DNA from: Bordetella avium
Lineage (GTDB): Bacteria > Pseudomonadota > Gammaproteobacteria > Burkholderiales > Burkholderiaceae_B
DNA length: 64,000 nt
Direction of reading: 5' to 3'
Assembly: GCF_034424645.1 (NCBI RefSeq)
Contig: NZ_CP139969.1
Coordinates: 3,286,001 to 3,350,000 of the forward strand
Shown here: piece after piece, positions 45,619-53,875 of the stretch
Position numbering within the stretch: position 1 is the first letter of the stretch
Layout: every line of letters begins with the position of its first letter
The notes under the pieces: generated by a model
What the model was told of the DNA's origin: nothing
The model's database searches: none
The model's input: only the letters and a program-made list of their open reading frames with translations
Translations under genes and position numbers: made by a program

Positions 45619-46599
45619 ATGACCCCGCTAACACGCTCCCCTGTTTTGGCCTCTCTTGACGCTGACGATGGCGCCCTGCCGATCGCAGCCGTCGAGCGCG
45701 AAACCGGCATCGGCAAAGACACGCTGCGCGTGTGGGAGCGGCGCTATGGTTTCCCTAAGCCATCACGCGATTCCTCTGGCGACAGACGCTATAGCGCTGC
45801 ACAGCTACAGCAGCTCAAGCTGATCCGCAGGCTGCTCGATGCCGGGGCCCGCCCCGGCAAGGTGGTGGGCCTGGATCAGCCGGGCTTGCAGGCCTTGCTG
45901 ACGCAGCAGGCTTTGGCGCCTCCCGTTCATTTGTCTAGGACAAACCCAGGCAAGGTTTCTGACTACCCCTTGCTCCACGAGTTGCTGAGCGCCATTGGCG
46001 CCCACGATCCGCAGCGGCTGCGGCACGGCCTTAGCTATGCGCAAGCGCGCATGGGGCTTGAGCGCTTCGTGACGGATCTGGTGGCGCCCTTAACGACGGC
46101 GGTTGGGGAGGCCTGGGCGCAGGGGCGCTTTGAGATTTTTGAGGAACACCTGTACACCGAGGTGGTCACCGGCGTGTTGCGTCAGGCGACAGTCTCGCTG
46201 AGCCCACCGGCAATCGCGCAAGGCCCTAAGGTGCTGCTCACGACCATGCAGCAAGAGCCGCACGGCCTGGGCCTGCTCATGGTCGAGGCCTTGCTGGCGC
46301 TGGAATGCTGCACCTGCGTGTCGCTCGGCACACAGACTCCGCTTAGCGACATTATCCAGGCGGCGCGCGCGCACCGGGCCGATGTAGTGGTCATGAGTTT
46401 TAGCAACATACACAAAGGGGCCGTCGTGCCTATCTTCCTGCATGAGTTGCGCGCCCTGTTGGCCGCAGACACCGAGCTGTGGGTGGGCGGCGGCTGCACC
46501 GCGCTTTATCAACGCCCGCTGGCGGGCGTCAGCACCGTAAGAAATCTATCGGGTTTAGCGCCTCTGGTGGCGCAGTGGCGCCAGGCTCATCGTACCTAG
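45619..46599 (+). CDS. MerR family regulator with cobalamin-binding domain (LitR/CarH type)
   Basis: 326 residues. Residues 20-90 are a MerR HTH (LPIAAVERETGIGKDTLRVWERRYGFPKPSRD, RRYSAAQLQQLKLI). The middle helical cap and the C-terminal Rossmann domain bind B12: LTTMQQEPHGLGLLM matches the ExHxxG motif with its cobalt-ligand His, and WVGGGC is the Gly-rich loop. In this family adenosylcobalamin makes a light-sensitive tetramer that releases DNA on illumination. The next gene is a lipocalin, which fits LitR-type light-response regulons. Possible target genes elsewhere are not visible. Confidence 0.88.
   Translation: MTPLTRSPVLASLDADDGALPIAAVERETGIGKDTLRVWERRYGFPKPSRDSSGDRRYSAAQLQQLKLIRRLLDAGARPGKVVGLDQPGLQALLTQQALAPPVHLSRTNPGKVSDYPLLHELLSAIGAHDPQRLRHGLSYAQARMGLERFVTDLVAPLTTAVGEAWAQGRFEIFEEHLYTEVVTGVLRQATVSLSPPAIAQGPKVLLTTMQQEPHGLGLLMVEALLALECCTCVSLGTQTPLSDIIQAARAHRADVVVMSFSNIHKGAVVPIFLHELRALLAADTELWVGGGCTALYQRPLAGVSTVRNLSGLAPLVAQWRQAHRT
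45930..45944. promoter_or_regulatory. Intragenic palindrome matching the upstream operator
   Basis: TTTGTC-TAG-GACAAA is a perfect palindrome within the MerR-type coding region. Each arm equals the half-site at 45566-45591. It may be a second, roadblock or looping site. Confidence 0.45.
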
Positions 46600-46609
46600 A
46601 AAGCATTAC

Positions 46610-47251
46610 ATGCCTACCCTTACCTTCATGTTCGAACACGTATTCACATCGCCGAAGCCGGCCTCTGTTTCATGCCGTGGGCGTCGGGGCCTGTTGGCAG
46701 CGCTGCTGGCCGGGAGCGCCTTGCTGCTGGCGGGCTGTGCGGCAACGCTTCCGCCGCCGGGGGTGACGCCTGTCAGCCCCTTTGAGGTGCAGCGCTATGA
46801 GGGACGCTGGTACGAACTGGCAAGGCTGGATCACAGCTTCGAGCGCGGCATGACCGATGTTTCAGCCACCTACACCGCGCAGGCTGACGGCAGCGTGCAA
46901 GTCATTAACCGTGGCTATGCGCCAAGCACTGGCAAATGGCGCGAAGCCGTGGGCAAGGCCTTGTTTATCGGCTCGCCGACCACCGCCTCGCTCAAAGTGT
47001 CTTTCTTCGGGCCTTTCTACGGCGGCTACCACGTCGCCGCGCTAGACCCCGATTACCGCTGGGCGCTGGTGCTTGGCAACGATACCGGCTATGCCTGGAT
47101 TCTGGCGCGCGACAAGCAGCTATCTGCCGCACAGCGTGACGCCATTGTGGCGCAGGCGCAGGCCCTGGGGGTCGATACCTCGGCGCTGATCTGGGTATCA
47201 CAAGAACGCAAAGACCCGCGCTACGACCCGAGTTCGGCCGCTACGCAATAA
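46610..47251 (+). CDS. blc: Lipocalin family outer-membrane lipoprotein (Blc-like)
   Basis: 213 residues. A basic N-region and hydrophobic stretch end in the lipobox LLAGC (Cys 43 from this start), so the mature protein is lipid-anchored. The lipocalin motif RYEGRWYELARLDHSFERGM is followed by strands with ALDPDYRWALVLGNDTGYAWILARD and the C-terminal helix. Blc proteins bind fatty acids or lysophospholipids. It starts 11 bases after the MerR/B12 gene and is likely cotranscribed. An ATG at 46628 would shorten the leader by 6 residues. Confidence 0.9.
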   Translation: MPTLTFMFEHVFTSPKPASVSCRGRRGLLAALLAGSALLLAGCAATLPPPGVTPVSPFEVQRYEGRWYELARLDHSFERGMTDVSATYTAQADGSVQVINRGYAPSTGKWREAVGKALFIGSPTTASLKVSFFGPFYGGYHVAALDPDYRWALVLGNDTGYAWILARDKQLSAAQRDAIVAQAQALGVDTSALIWVSQERKDPRYDPSSAATQ

Positions 47252-47314
47252 GCCCAGCTTGCCCGCTTTGCAGTCTGATGCGATTGCGACGAACACTCTC
47301 CGAACTGAGCCCAG

Positions 47315-48585
47315 ATGTTTAGCCTATTCAAGAATCGAAACCTTGAAGCATTACGGAACGCCGTTCCGATGATTGAGTTCCTCCCGGATGGGCGCATTCT
47401 TGCAGCGAACCATCGTTTTTGCGACATGATGGGGTATCACCCGGACGAGCTGTTGGGCCAACACCATGACATCTTCTGCGTGCCCGATCCGGTAGGGGCT
47501 GCGCGATATACGTCGATCTTGCAAGACGTCGCAGAGGACAAGCCGGCAACTCGAGTATTCAAGCGCCTGCGCAAAGATGGGGTGGCGGTGTATCTGGAGG
47601 CCACTTATCTGGCGACAAGAAGCCAAAATGGCCGGATAGCATCGGTACTTCAGCTCGCCCAAGACGTGACGGCCCAGCACCTCAGCCGGCAACAATCCGG
47701 CGCCATCGTCCAGGCCTTAAACGAGTCCACGGCGATGATCGAATTTACCCCGGAAGGCTTTATCGTCAACGCCAATGACCGCTTTCTTCGTAGCGTGGGG
47801 TATCGGCGAGACGAGATCGTCGGCTGCTCTGTAAGCCCCAGTATGCGAACACGGCAGAGTATCGTGGTTTTTGGGAGAGGCTAAGACAGGGCGTGGCAGG
47901 CGTGGGGCTATTTGACAGGGTGCGCAAAGACGGCACGCTCTTGTGGCTCGAGGCCTCTTACAACCCCATCAAGGACGACATGGGGAATGTCAGGAGTGTT
48001 TTGAAGTTTGCGACCGATGTGACGCAAAGAGAGAATTTCAACCGCGAATCCCGCCTCGCCGTTGAAGAGACATACCGATCTTCTACCCGCGCGCAGCAGC
48101 AAAGCGAAGTCCTAAGGCTGACCGGCGGGGCCAGTGAGCAGCAAGTTGAGGCGCTGGCTGGCTTGGTGAGTGAAAGCGCCGGAAAAATAATGGCGCTGCT
48201 CAAGCTATCCCATTCCATAGGCGAGATGGCGAGCGGCATCTCGGACATTGCATTTAAAACGAATATCCTGGCGCTCAATGCGGCCATCGAGGCGGCTCGT
48301 GCCGCAGAGGCCGGGCGGGGCTTTTCCATCGTCGCGGCAGAAGTACGCTCCTTAGCCGGGGCAGTCGCCTTACAGGCCAAGGAGATTGACCGCCTGACGC
48401 AGCTCACGCAACGCGGGGTCAGGGAGGCCGTCACTGCGCTCGAACAGTGCGACAGCAAAGCCAAAGAAGCGCTTGCCTCCACGCAAACCGCGTCAAGCGC
48501 CTTAAAAGAACTCAACCAGTGCACGACGCAGATGGAGGCGGTTTCTCGTAGTTTGGCCGCTGTCTTCCAGGCCCAGCCGGCTTGA
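47315..48585 (+). pseudogene. PAS-PAS methyl-accepting chemotaxis protein, frameshifted
   Basis: A soluble Aer-like chemoreceptor split into two frames (47315-47884 and 47893-48585). PAS1 is at residues 12-120 (FLPDGRILAANHRFCDMMGY). PAS2 ([20 protein letters not shown]) begins in the first frame and finishes in the second ([21 protein letters not shown]). The second frame carries the signalling hairpin [25 protein letters not shown]. After DEIVGC the correct sequence continues in the other frame ([19 protein letters not shown]), placing a small deletion at about 47825-47832. No transmembrane segments are present. Probably non-functional unless the frame is an artefact. Confidence 0.8.
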
Positions 48586-48977
48586 GCAGTGACCGCCCCC
48601 TCGCGCTGAACTTGCCCGCTGCGCATCCATCGCAAGTGCCAAGCGGCTGGCGGGTGTGGGCTGGCGCGAAGATCCGCATTCATCCTGTTGCCTGGGGCGG
48701 AAAATCTTGAGTGCCCGAATTGACGCAGGCTTGGCAAACCGAGGGACCACGGGAAACACCTCGGGCCCGCGGCCTGCCCCAGCACCACGCCCTCCCCTCA
48801 ACACCTGCGACCTGATGCCGTTGTGCTTGGCGCTTGGCGCTTCTTCGGACGGCAGCCACCGCGGTTCTTTAGGTTTTCACATCTGTTACAGCCTCGCACC
48901 CAAAAACCTAGGCCTGCGAGCAGTCCCAGGTCTGGATGGGGGCCATCTCATCATTTTTTTCCGCCCGTTCCACCACC
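48586..48977. other. Intergenic stretch before EAL gene
   Basis: 392 bases with no gene or clear hairpin recognised; it should contain the promoter of the EAL gene. Confidence 0.35.
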
Positions 48978-49754
48978 ATGATTCCCATACATCGCTCGCT
49001 CGGCTTTCTTGCATCAGACGGCCTGTGCCACGGTTGCAAATCGGGCGAGGAAGGGTCGATCGAGATGACGTTCGCGTTTCAACCCATTGTCGACATGGCA
49101 TCGGGAGAGGCCTATGCCTATGAAGCGCTGGTTCGCGGGCCTCAAGGGGAATCGGCGGCTTCCGTATTGGCGCAAGTGGACGACAGCAAACGCTATCGTT
49201 TTGACCAGCGTTGCCGCACGACAGCGATCGAACTCGCGGCCCGGCTGGGGATGGACCGCTTCCTCTCCATCAATTTCATGCCGAATGCGGTCTATCAACC
49301 CGCCGCGTGTATTCGCACGACCTTTGAGGCCGCGGAACGCCATGGTTTCCCGACCGATCGGATCATTTTCGAAACGACAGAAAGTGAGAATATCGTCGAC
49401 CGCGCGCATTTGTTGGCGATATTCAAGGCCTATAAATCGTATGGCTTCAAGACCGCCATCGATGACTTTGGGTCAGGCTATTCGGGTTTGACGCTGCTGG
49501 CTGACTTTCAACCTGACATCATCAAACTTGACATGGCCTTAGTGCGCGGCGTCGACGCCGACAAGGCGCGCCAGCGCATCATCTCAGGCGTCCAAAGAAT
49601 CTGCACGGATCTGGGCATCCGGGTGATTGCAGAAGGGATTGAAACCGTCGGCGAGCGTGATTTCCTGGCCTCGGAAGGCATCACGCTGATGCAAGGGTAT
49701 TTGTTCGCCAGACCGGCCTTCAAGGCGATGCCGCCGATATCCCATGCACCCTGA
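48978..49754 (+). CDS. EAL-domain cyclic-di-GMP phosphodiesterase
   Basis: 258 residues. The first 30 residues include CHGCKSGEEG, a CxxC pair that may bind metal or sense redox. The rest is a complete EAL domain: YEALVRG, LSINFMP, FETTES, AIDDFGSGYSG, DIIKLD, VIAEGIET and LMQGYLFARP. All metal-binding Glu/Asp/Asn residues and the catalytic Glu and Lys are present, so it should hydrolyse c-di-GMP to pGpG. It has no membrane or sensor domain and is cytoplasmic. The start at 48978 precedes MIPIHRSLGF. Confidence 0.9.
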   Translation: MIPIHRSLGFLASDGLCHGCKSGEEGSIEMTFAFQPIVDMASGEAYAYEALVRGPQGESAASVLAQVDDSKRYRFDQRCRTTAIELAARLGMDRFLSINFMPNAVYQPAACIRTTFEAAERHGFPTDRIIFETTESENIVDRAHLLAIFKAYKSYGFKTAIDDFGSGYSGLTLLADFQPDIIKLDMALVRGVDADKARQRIISGVQRICTDLGIRVIAEGIETVGERDFLASEGITLMQGYLFARPAFKAMPPISHAP

Positions 49755-49826
49755 GCTTGCTGCTCGGCCGAGACAGGGTTTTCTTGGCCTGACCTTGGCC
49801 TAATGAGACGAAGCGGCTTTGCGCAA

Positions 49827-49858
49827 ACGAGCACGGAGCGGTTTGGCACCGTGCTCGT
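49827..49858. terminator. Bidirectional terminator between EAL and fasciclin genes
   Basis: ACGAGCACGG (49827-49836) pairs perfectly with CCGTGCTCGT (49849-49858) between two convergent genes. Confidence 0.75.
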
Positions 49859-49895
49859 ACGGCCTTAGCCGAACCTGAGCGTCGCAGATTCCGCG

Positions 49896-50351
49896 TTATT
49901 TGGGCATCAATACCGTATCGATGACGTGAATGACACCGTTGTCAGCGGCGATATCCGTCTTGACCACGTTCGCGCCATCGACCTTGGCCTTGCCGTCAGC
50001 AACAGTCACCGTGACCGGGCTGCCCTGCACGGTCTTGACCTCGCCCGCCTTGACGTCCTTGGCCATGACCTTGCCCGGCACGACGTGATAGGTGAGAACC
50101 TTGGTCAGCGCCGCCTTGTCTTTCAACAGCGCGTCCAGCTTGTCCTTGGGTATCTTGGCGAAGGCCGCGTCTGTCGGCGCGAAAACAGTAAAGGGACCCG
50201 GTCCCTTCAGGGTATCGGTCAGGCCGGCAGCCTGCACGGCAGTCGTCAGTGTTTTGAACTCGCCCGCCGATTTGGCCGTATCCACGATGTCGGCGGCATA
50301 CGCCCAGCCACAGGCCAGCGCAATCGTTGCTCCAACCAGAAAACGCTTCAT
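49896..50351 (-). CDS. Secreted fasciclin (FAS1) domain protein
   Basis: 151 residues. A signal peptide ([19 protein letters not shown]) is followed by one FAS1 domain with [35 protein letters not shown] and the C-terminal [16 protein letters not shown]1 proteins are exported and mediate adhesion or matrix contacts. ATG 50351 was chosen because it begins the signal peptide; the frame is open 18 codons further up. Confidence 0.9.
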   Translation of the reverse strand: MKRFLVGATIALACGWAYAADIVDTAKSAGEFKTLTTAVQAAGLTDTLKGPGPFTVFAPTDAAFAKIPKDKLDALLKDKAALTKVLTYHVVPGKVMAKDVKAGEVKTVQGSPVTVTVADGKAKVDGANVVKTDIAADNGVIHVIDTVLMPK

Positions 50352-50739
50352 GATGAGCTCCAGAAAGTCAGAAATTTCAAGGGGCCCTATTGAGGCGCCC
50401 CTCAACCGCGCACCGCAACTAGGACGAAGCGACAGGCCGGATTAGCTTAGGAAGCGTCAACGGCTTTGTCCATATTCAGGCCGGTAAATTTCTTATTCAA
50501 TGGTTGAAAAATGCTTCAAAGCTAAAGCGCTTTTCCGAAACCGATCTTGCACTGGGCGGCTCAAGCGCCACCTAGCGGCAGCCCATGGCGATCCGACTCG
50601 CCTGTAAGCTTGCGTCTCGGCGCAGCGCCAGGAACGGCCCTCTGCCGAGGGCGTGCTGCGCGGCCAAGGGAGAGCCACCGGGCGCTGAGACCACTCGCTG
50701 AGCTCGCGCCTCGGTTGGAGGGCCGCAGGCCCATATCGG
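50352..50739. other. Intergenic stretch between fasciclin gene and APC permease
   Basis: 388 bases. The part next to the fasciclin start (about 50480-50530) is AT-rich and is its likely promoter. No gene is recognised. Confidence 0.35.
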
Positions 50740-52134
50740 TCAAGATGCCGCGCCACGATCATGCTCAGCTGCCTGAGCGCCTTGCACATGGCGCAGCAAG
50801 GGCGTCTGCTGCGCCGCGATTTGCGCCTGGGTCGTCTCCCGCTCTTTTGGGTCAGAGCGGTGCCGCAGCGCATAGATCAGAAATCCCGCAGCCACCATGG
50901 CCGTGCCGATGAGGACCTGCTCCCACCCCAAAGAGGGCAGTTGCGCCGCCGCCGCAATCGCGGCTAGCGCCGGAATCAGGCCACCGAAGGGCAAGCGCAA
51001 GCCGATCGGCCCCCAGCGCTTCCAGGCGATGCGACATGCCGTGATGTCCATCATAATCAAAGCCCAGATGCCTGCAACACTGCAATAGGTGATGATGGAC
51101 GCGATGTCTCCGGTCAGCATCAGCACACAGGCCACGGCGCCGGCAATCAAGACGCTCATCTGCGCATGCCCTGCGCGGCTCATACGTCCCATGAACGAAG
51201 GCACATAGCCTTTAGCCGCCATCCCTATCATGAGTTCGCTAACCCCGAGCAGCGTGGCGTTGGATCCGGAGAGCGTAGAAATGCAGGCCGCCAGGGCAAC
51301 CAGCCAGGCGCCCCATTTGCCCATTAGGACTTCGGCGGCTTTGGCCAGACCGGCGTCGCCAAGATCGCCGACGTCGGCCATCAGCAGCGCAAAGGTAATA
51401 CCGATATAGACGACCGCCACCACGCCTATGCTCAGCATCAATGCACGCGGCACGGTTTTCTGCGGATTCTTGACGACCCCGGCCATATTGGTGATCACGC
51501 TAAAGCCGAGATAGGCGCTGAAAAGCATGGCCGCAGTCGATAGAACCGGCATCTCGCCTTTGGGGAAAAAGGGCGTCAGGCGTTCACCGCTAAATGCGGC
51601 CAGACCGAAGCCGATCATGGCGAAGAGCACTAGCAGTTTGAACCCCACCATCAGACTTTCGGCCTTGCCGATCACACCGACCGAAGTCAGGTTCAATAAC
51701 ACCAGCGCCAAGAGTCCAACGAGCGCCACGAGGAGCGCATCGACGCTGGAAAAGAAGTACTGCAAATAATTGCCGAAGGCGATGAGCATGAAGGCGACGG
51801 CTGTCACGGTGGACACGTAGAACGCCCACATCGTGATGAACTGCCAGATTTGGCCAAGCTCCACGCCAACCGGGGTATAGCCGGACTCTCCTTCCGGCGC
51901 ACGGCTGGCCACCACGGCGAAACTCAAGGCCGAAAACCCCACCACGATACCCGCAAGCAAATAGGCCAGCAGTGCGCCCGGGCCGGCCATGTTGACGGCG
52001 ACGCCCGCCATCGCGAAAACGCCGCCGCCCACCATGGAACCCACGGCGAAAGCCACGCAGGAGATCAAGCCTAATTTCTGTCCGCCCCGCCCACTCTGTT
52101 TCTGCTGCATCATCGTCGCGCTCGTTTTAGGCAT
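50740..52134 (-). CDS. APC-superfamily amino acid permease
   Basis: A 464-residue inner-membrane transporter with 12 hydrophobic segments. It starts with KLGLISCVAFAVGSMVGGGVFAMAG, the substrate-binding first helix of basic amino acid/polyamine antiporters, and later has FSAYLGFSVITNMAGVVKNPQKTVPRA in pattern. It resembles arginine/ornithine-type or other amino acid/amine antiporters. It lies behind the GadC-type antiporter and decarboxylase on the same strand, but a long hairpin separates it. Start at 52134 is one of several close ATGs. Confidence 0.85.
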   Translation of the reverse strand: MPKTSATMMQQKQSGRGGQKLGLISCVAFAVGSMVGGGVFAMAGVAVNMAGPGALLAYLLAGIVVGFSALSFAVVASRAPEGESGYTPVGVELGQIWQFITMWAFYVSTVTAVAFMLIAFGNYLQYFFSSVDALLVALVGLLALVLLNLTSVGVIGKAESLMVGFKLLVLFAMIGFGLAAFSGERLTPFFPKGEMPVLSTAAMLFSAYLGFSVITNMAGVVKNPQKTVPRALMLSIGVVAVVYIGITFALLMADVGDLGDAGLAKAAEVLMGKWGAWLVALAACISTLSGSNATLLGVSELMIGMAAKGYVPSFMGRMSRAGHAQMSVLIAGAVACVLMLTGDIASIITYCSVAGIWALIMMDITACRIAWKRWGPIGLRLPFGGLIPALAAIAAAAQLPSLGWEQVLIGTAMVAAGFLIYALRHRSDPKERETTQAQIAAQQTPLLRHVQGAQAAEHDRGAAS

Positions 52135-52200
52135 CGCGTGCCATGTCAAAGACGCCTCGGCCCTGCCCGAAAGCCAAGGCGCCGAAGCGGCCGCCCGTAG

Positions 52201-52233
52201 ACATGCCCGGCCAGTCAGACTGGCCGGGCATGT
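52201..52233. terminator. 15-bp perfect hairpin between gadC-like and permease genes
   Basis: ACATGCCCGGCCAGT (52201-52215) pairs perfectly with ACTGGCCGGGCATGT (52219-52233) around CAG. It lies just behind the gadC-like stop on the minus strand. There is no T-run; it probably ends or attenuates the transcript. Confidence 0.65.
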
Positions 52234-52246
52234 TCTAGGCCCTGCC

Positions 52247-53776
52247 TCAGGCGGCGCCGCGCCCGCCTGGAGCCGTCTTGATGGCGGCAGCGGATTCGGG
52301 CTTGGCTATCAGATGGCCTTGGCCCAAGGCTTGCATCTTGGCCTCGACGTCAACCCTCCATTGCGGCTTGCGAATATGGTGGATATAGAGCGGCAGTCCG
52401 GTCAGAACGACGGTAATGCCGATCACGATCGCAGCATCCACAAACGAGAAGGTGAACAGCGTCAGGATGATGGAGGCCAGTATGGTGCCCAGGAAAACCA
52501 CGATCACCACCCACAGCCAGAAATTACCCTTGCTATTCGCGCCCCCAATGCGGAAAGGACGCGGGACATCGGGCTGTGCCTTGCGCATCTTGACAATGCC
52601 CACCGCCATCAGGATGTAGACCACGCAATAGATGACCGATGTTGCGGTCACGAGCAGCAGGAAGGCCGCATTGACAGCGGGAATCAGCAGATAGACCAGC
52701 GCGAACAGCGAGATGATGATGGCCTGGGTAAGGATAATGGTGCGCGACACGCCGTACTTGTTCTCGCGCCAATAGCCCAGGCTAGGCGGATACAAACCAC
52801 GACGGGCGCTGGCCTGAATGGTCTTGGCCGGACCTGAAGCCCAGGCAGAAAGCTGCACGGCTACGCCGATAAAGACGCATCCTGCGAACACATTGCCGAT
52901 CCACATCGGCAGCCCAAGCGCCTGCAGCCAGAGCAAGGGGCCTTGTGCAATATTGTTAAGCTGGATTTGACCTGGTGCTACGGCATTGGCGAGCAGGAAA
53001 GCGTTGACCAGGTTAAAGAGCAGCATGAACACCAGGGCAATAAAGATACCCTTGATATAGGTCGCGATCGGATTCTTCAGACGCGGGATGTAGACCGACG
53101 ACATCTCGATGCCGGTATAGATAAAGCATATCGCCGCGAAGTACTGCAAGGACCCTGTCGCCGACAGCGTGTCCGGGAACAGCTTTGCAACCGAGAATTC
53201 GCCAAGGTAATTGTTGGTCTGGATACCCGTCTTGATGGTCGCCGCCACGCCGAGCACGAGCAGCATGATGACCGGGATGTACACCCCGAGCCAGGCGCCG
53301 ATTCTGCCGCCGATCTTGGCCATGTCGAAGAACATGTTCAAGATGGAAATGGCCCAGTAAACGACGAGAATGCAGATCAAGGTAAACGTATTGTTCTCGC
53401 CTATGGCGTTGTTGCCGATGGCGATGGCCAGCAAGGGAGCGAGTGAGGAGGCGACCATCACCATGCCAGGAAACATCTGCACCCACAGCAGCCAGGAGGT
53501 GACAAAACCCCAACGCTCGTCGATGCCGCTCGTCACCCAGAGTTCGGGACCGCCTTCCTTGGGCTTCATCCCGGCGAACTCGCCGGAGATCAGCGTGATC
53601 GGCAGGGCGAACATAAACGTCGCCACGAACATATAGAAAAACATGCTCCAACCAGTCGCCGACAGGTCGGGAATGTTGCGCACGCTGGCTACCAGCGCGC
53701 AAGTCATACCAATAAATGTGAAAAGCCCGATAGGGTTCGAAGCAGGAGATGCACCCGCTGCCGATTTGCTCACCAT
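52247..53776 (-). CDS. GadC-type glutamate:GABA / amino acid:amine antiporter
   Basis: A 509-residue APC transporter with 12 or more membrane segments. It opens with SNPIGLFTFIGMTCALVASVRNIPDLSATGW, followed by GMKPKEGGPELWVTSGI, both typical of GadC/GltI-type antiporters. The ATG at 53776 is preferred over 53782 because AGGAG then sits 7 bases upstream. It lies 99 bases behind the PLP decarboxylase. Exchange of the decarboxylase substrate (probably tyrosine) for its amine product is inferred from this pairing. Confidence 0.85.
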   Translation of the reverse strand: MVSKSAAGASPASNPIGLFTFIGMTCALVASVRNIPDLSATGWSMFFYMFVATFMFALPITLISGEFAGMKPKEGGPELWVTSGIDERWGFVTSWLLWVQMFPGMVMVASSLAPLLAIAIGNNAIGENNTFTLICILVVYWAISILNMFFDMAKIGGRIGAWLGVYIPVIMLLVLGVAATIKTGIQTNNYLGEFSVAKLFPDTLSATGSLQYFAAICFIYTGIEMSSVYIPRLKNPIATYIKGIFIALVFMLLFNLVNAFLLANAVAPGQIQLNNIAQGPLLWLQALGLPMWIGNVFAGCVFIGVAVQLSAWASGPAKTIQASARRGLYPPSLGYWRENKYGVSRTIILTQAIIISLFALVYLLIPAVNAAFLLLVTATSVIYCVVYILMAVGIVKMRKAQPDVPRPFRIGGANSKGNFWLWVVIVVFLGTILASIILTLFTFSFVDAAIVIGITVVLTGLPLYIHHIRKPQWRVDVEAKMQALGQGHLIAKPESAAAIKTAPGGRGAA

Positions 53777-53875
53777 GAACATGCTCCTGGATTCAAGGCA
53801 CAGAGATCATTGACCGCCAATACACTGCCGGCTGGTGGCAAGCTGCGCGCCGCCCCCAGCCGTATCGCGGGCGGC

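Noticed and set aside
47893..48585. Second half of the chemoreceptor as an independent short MCP
   Set aside because: It begins in the middle of a PAS domain whose first half is in the preceding frame, so it is one broken gene.
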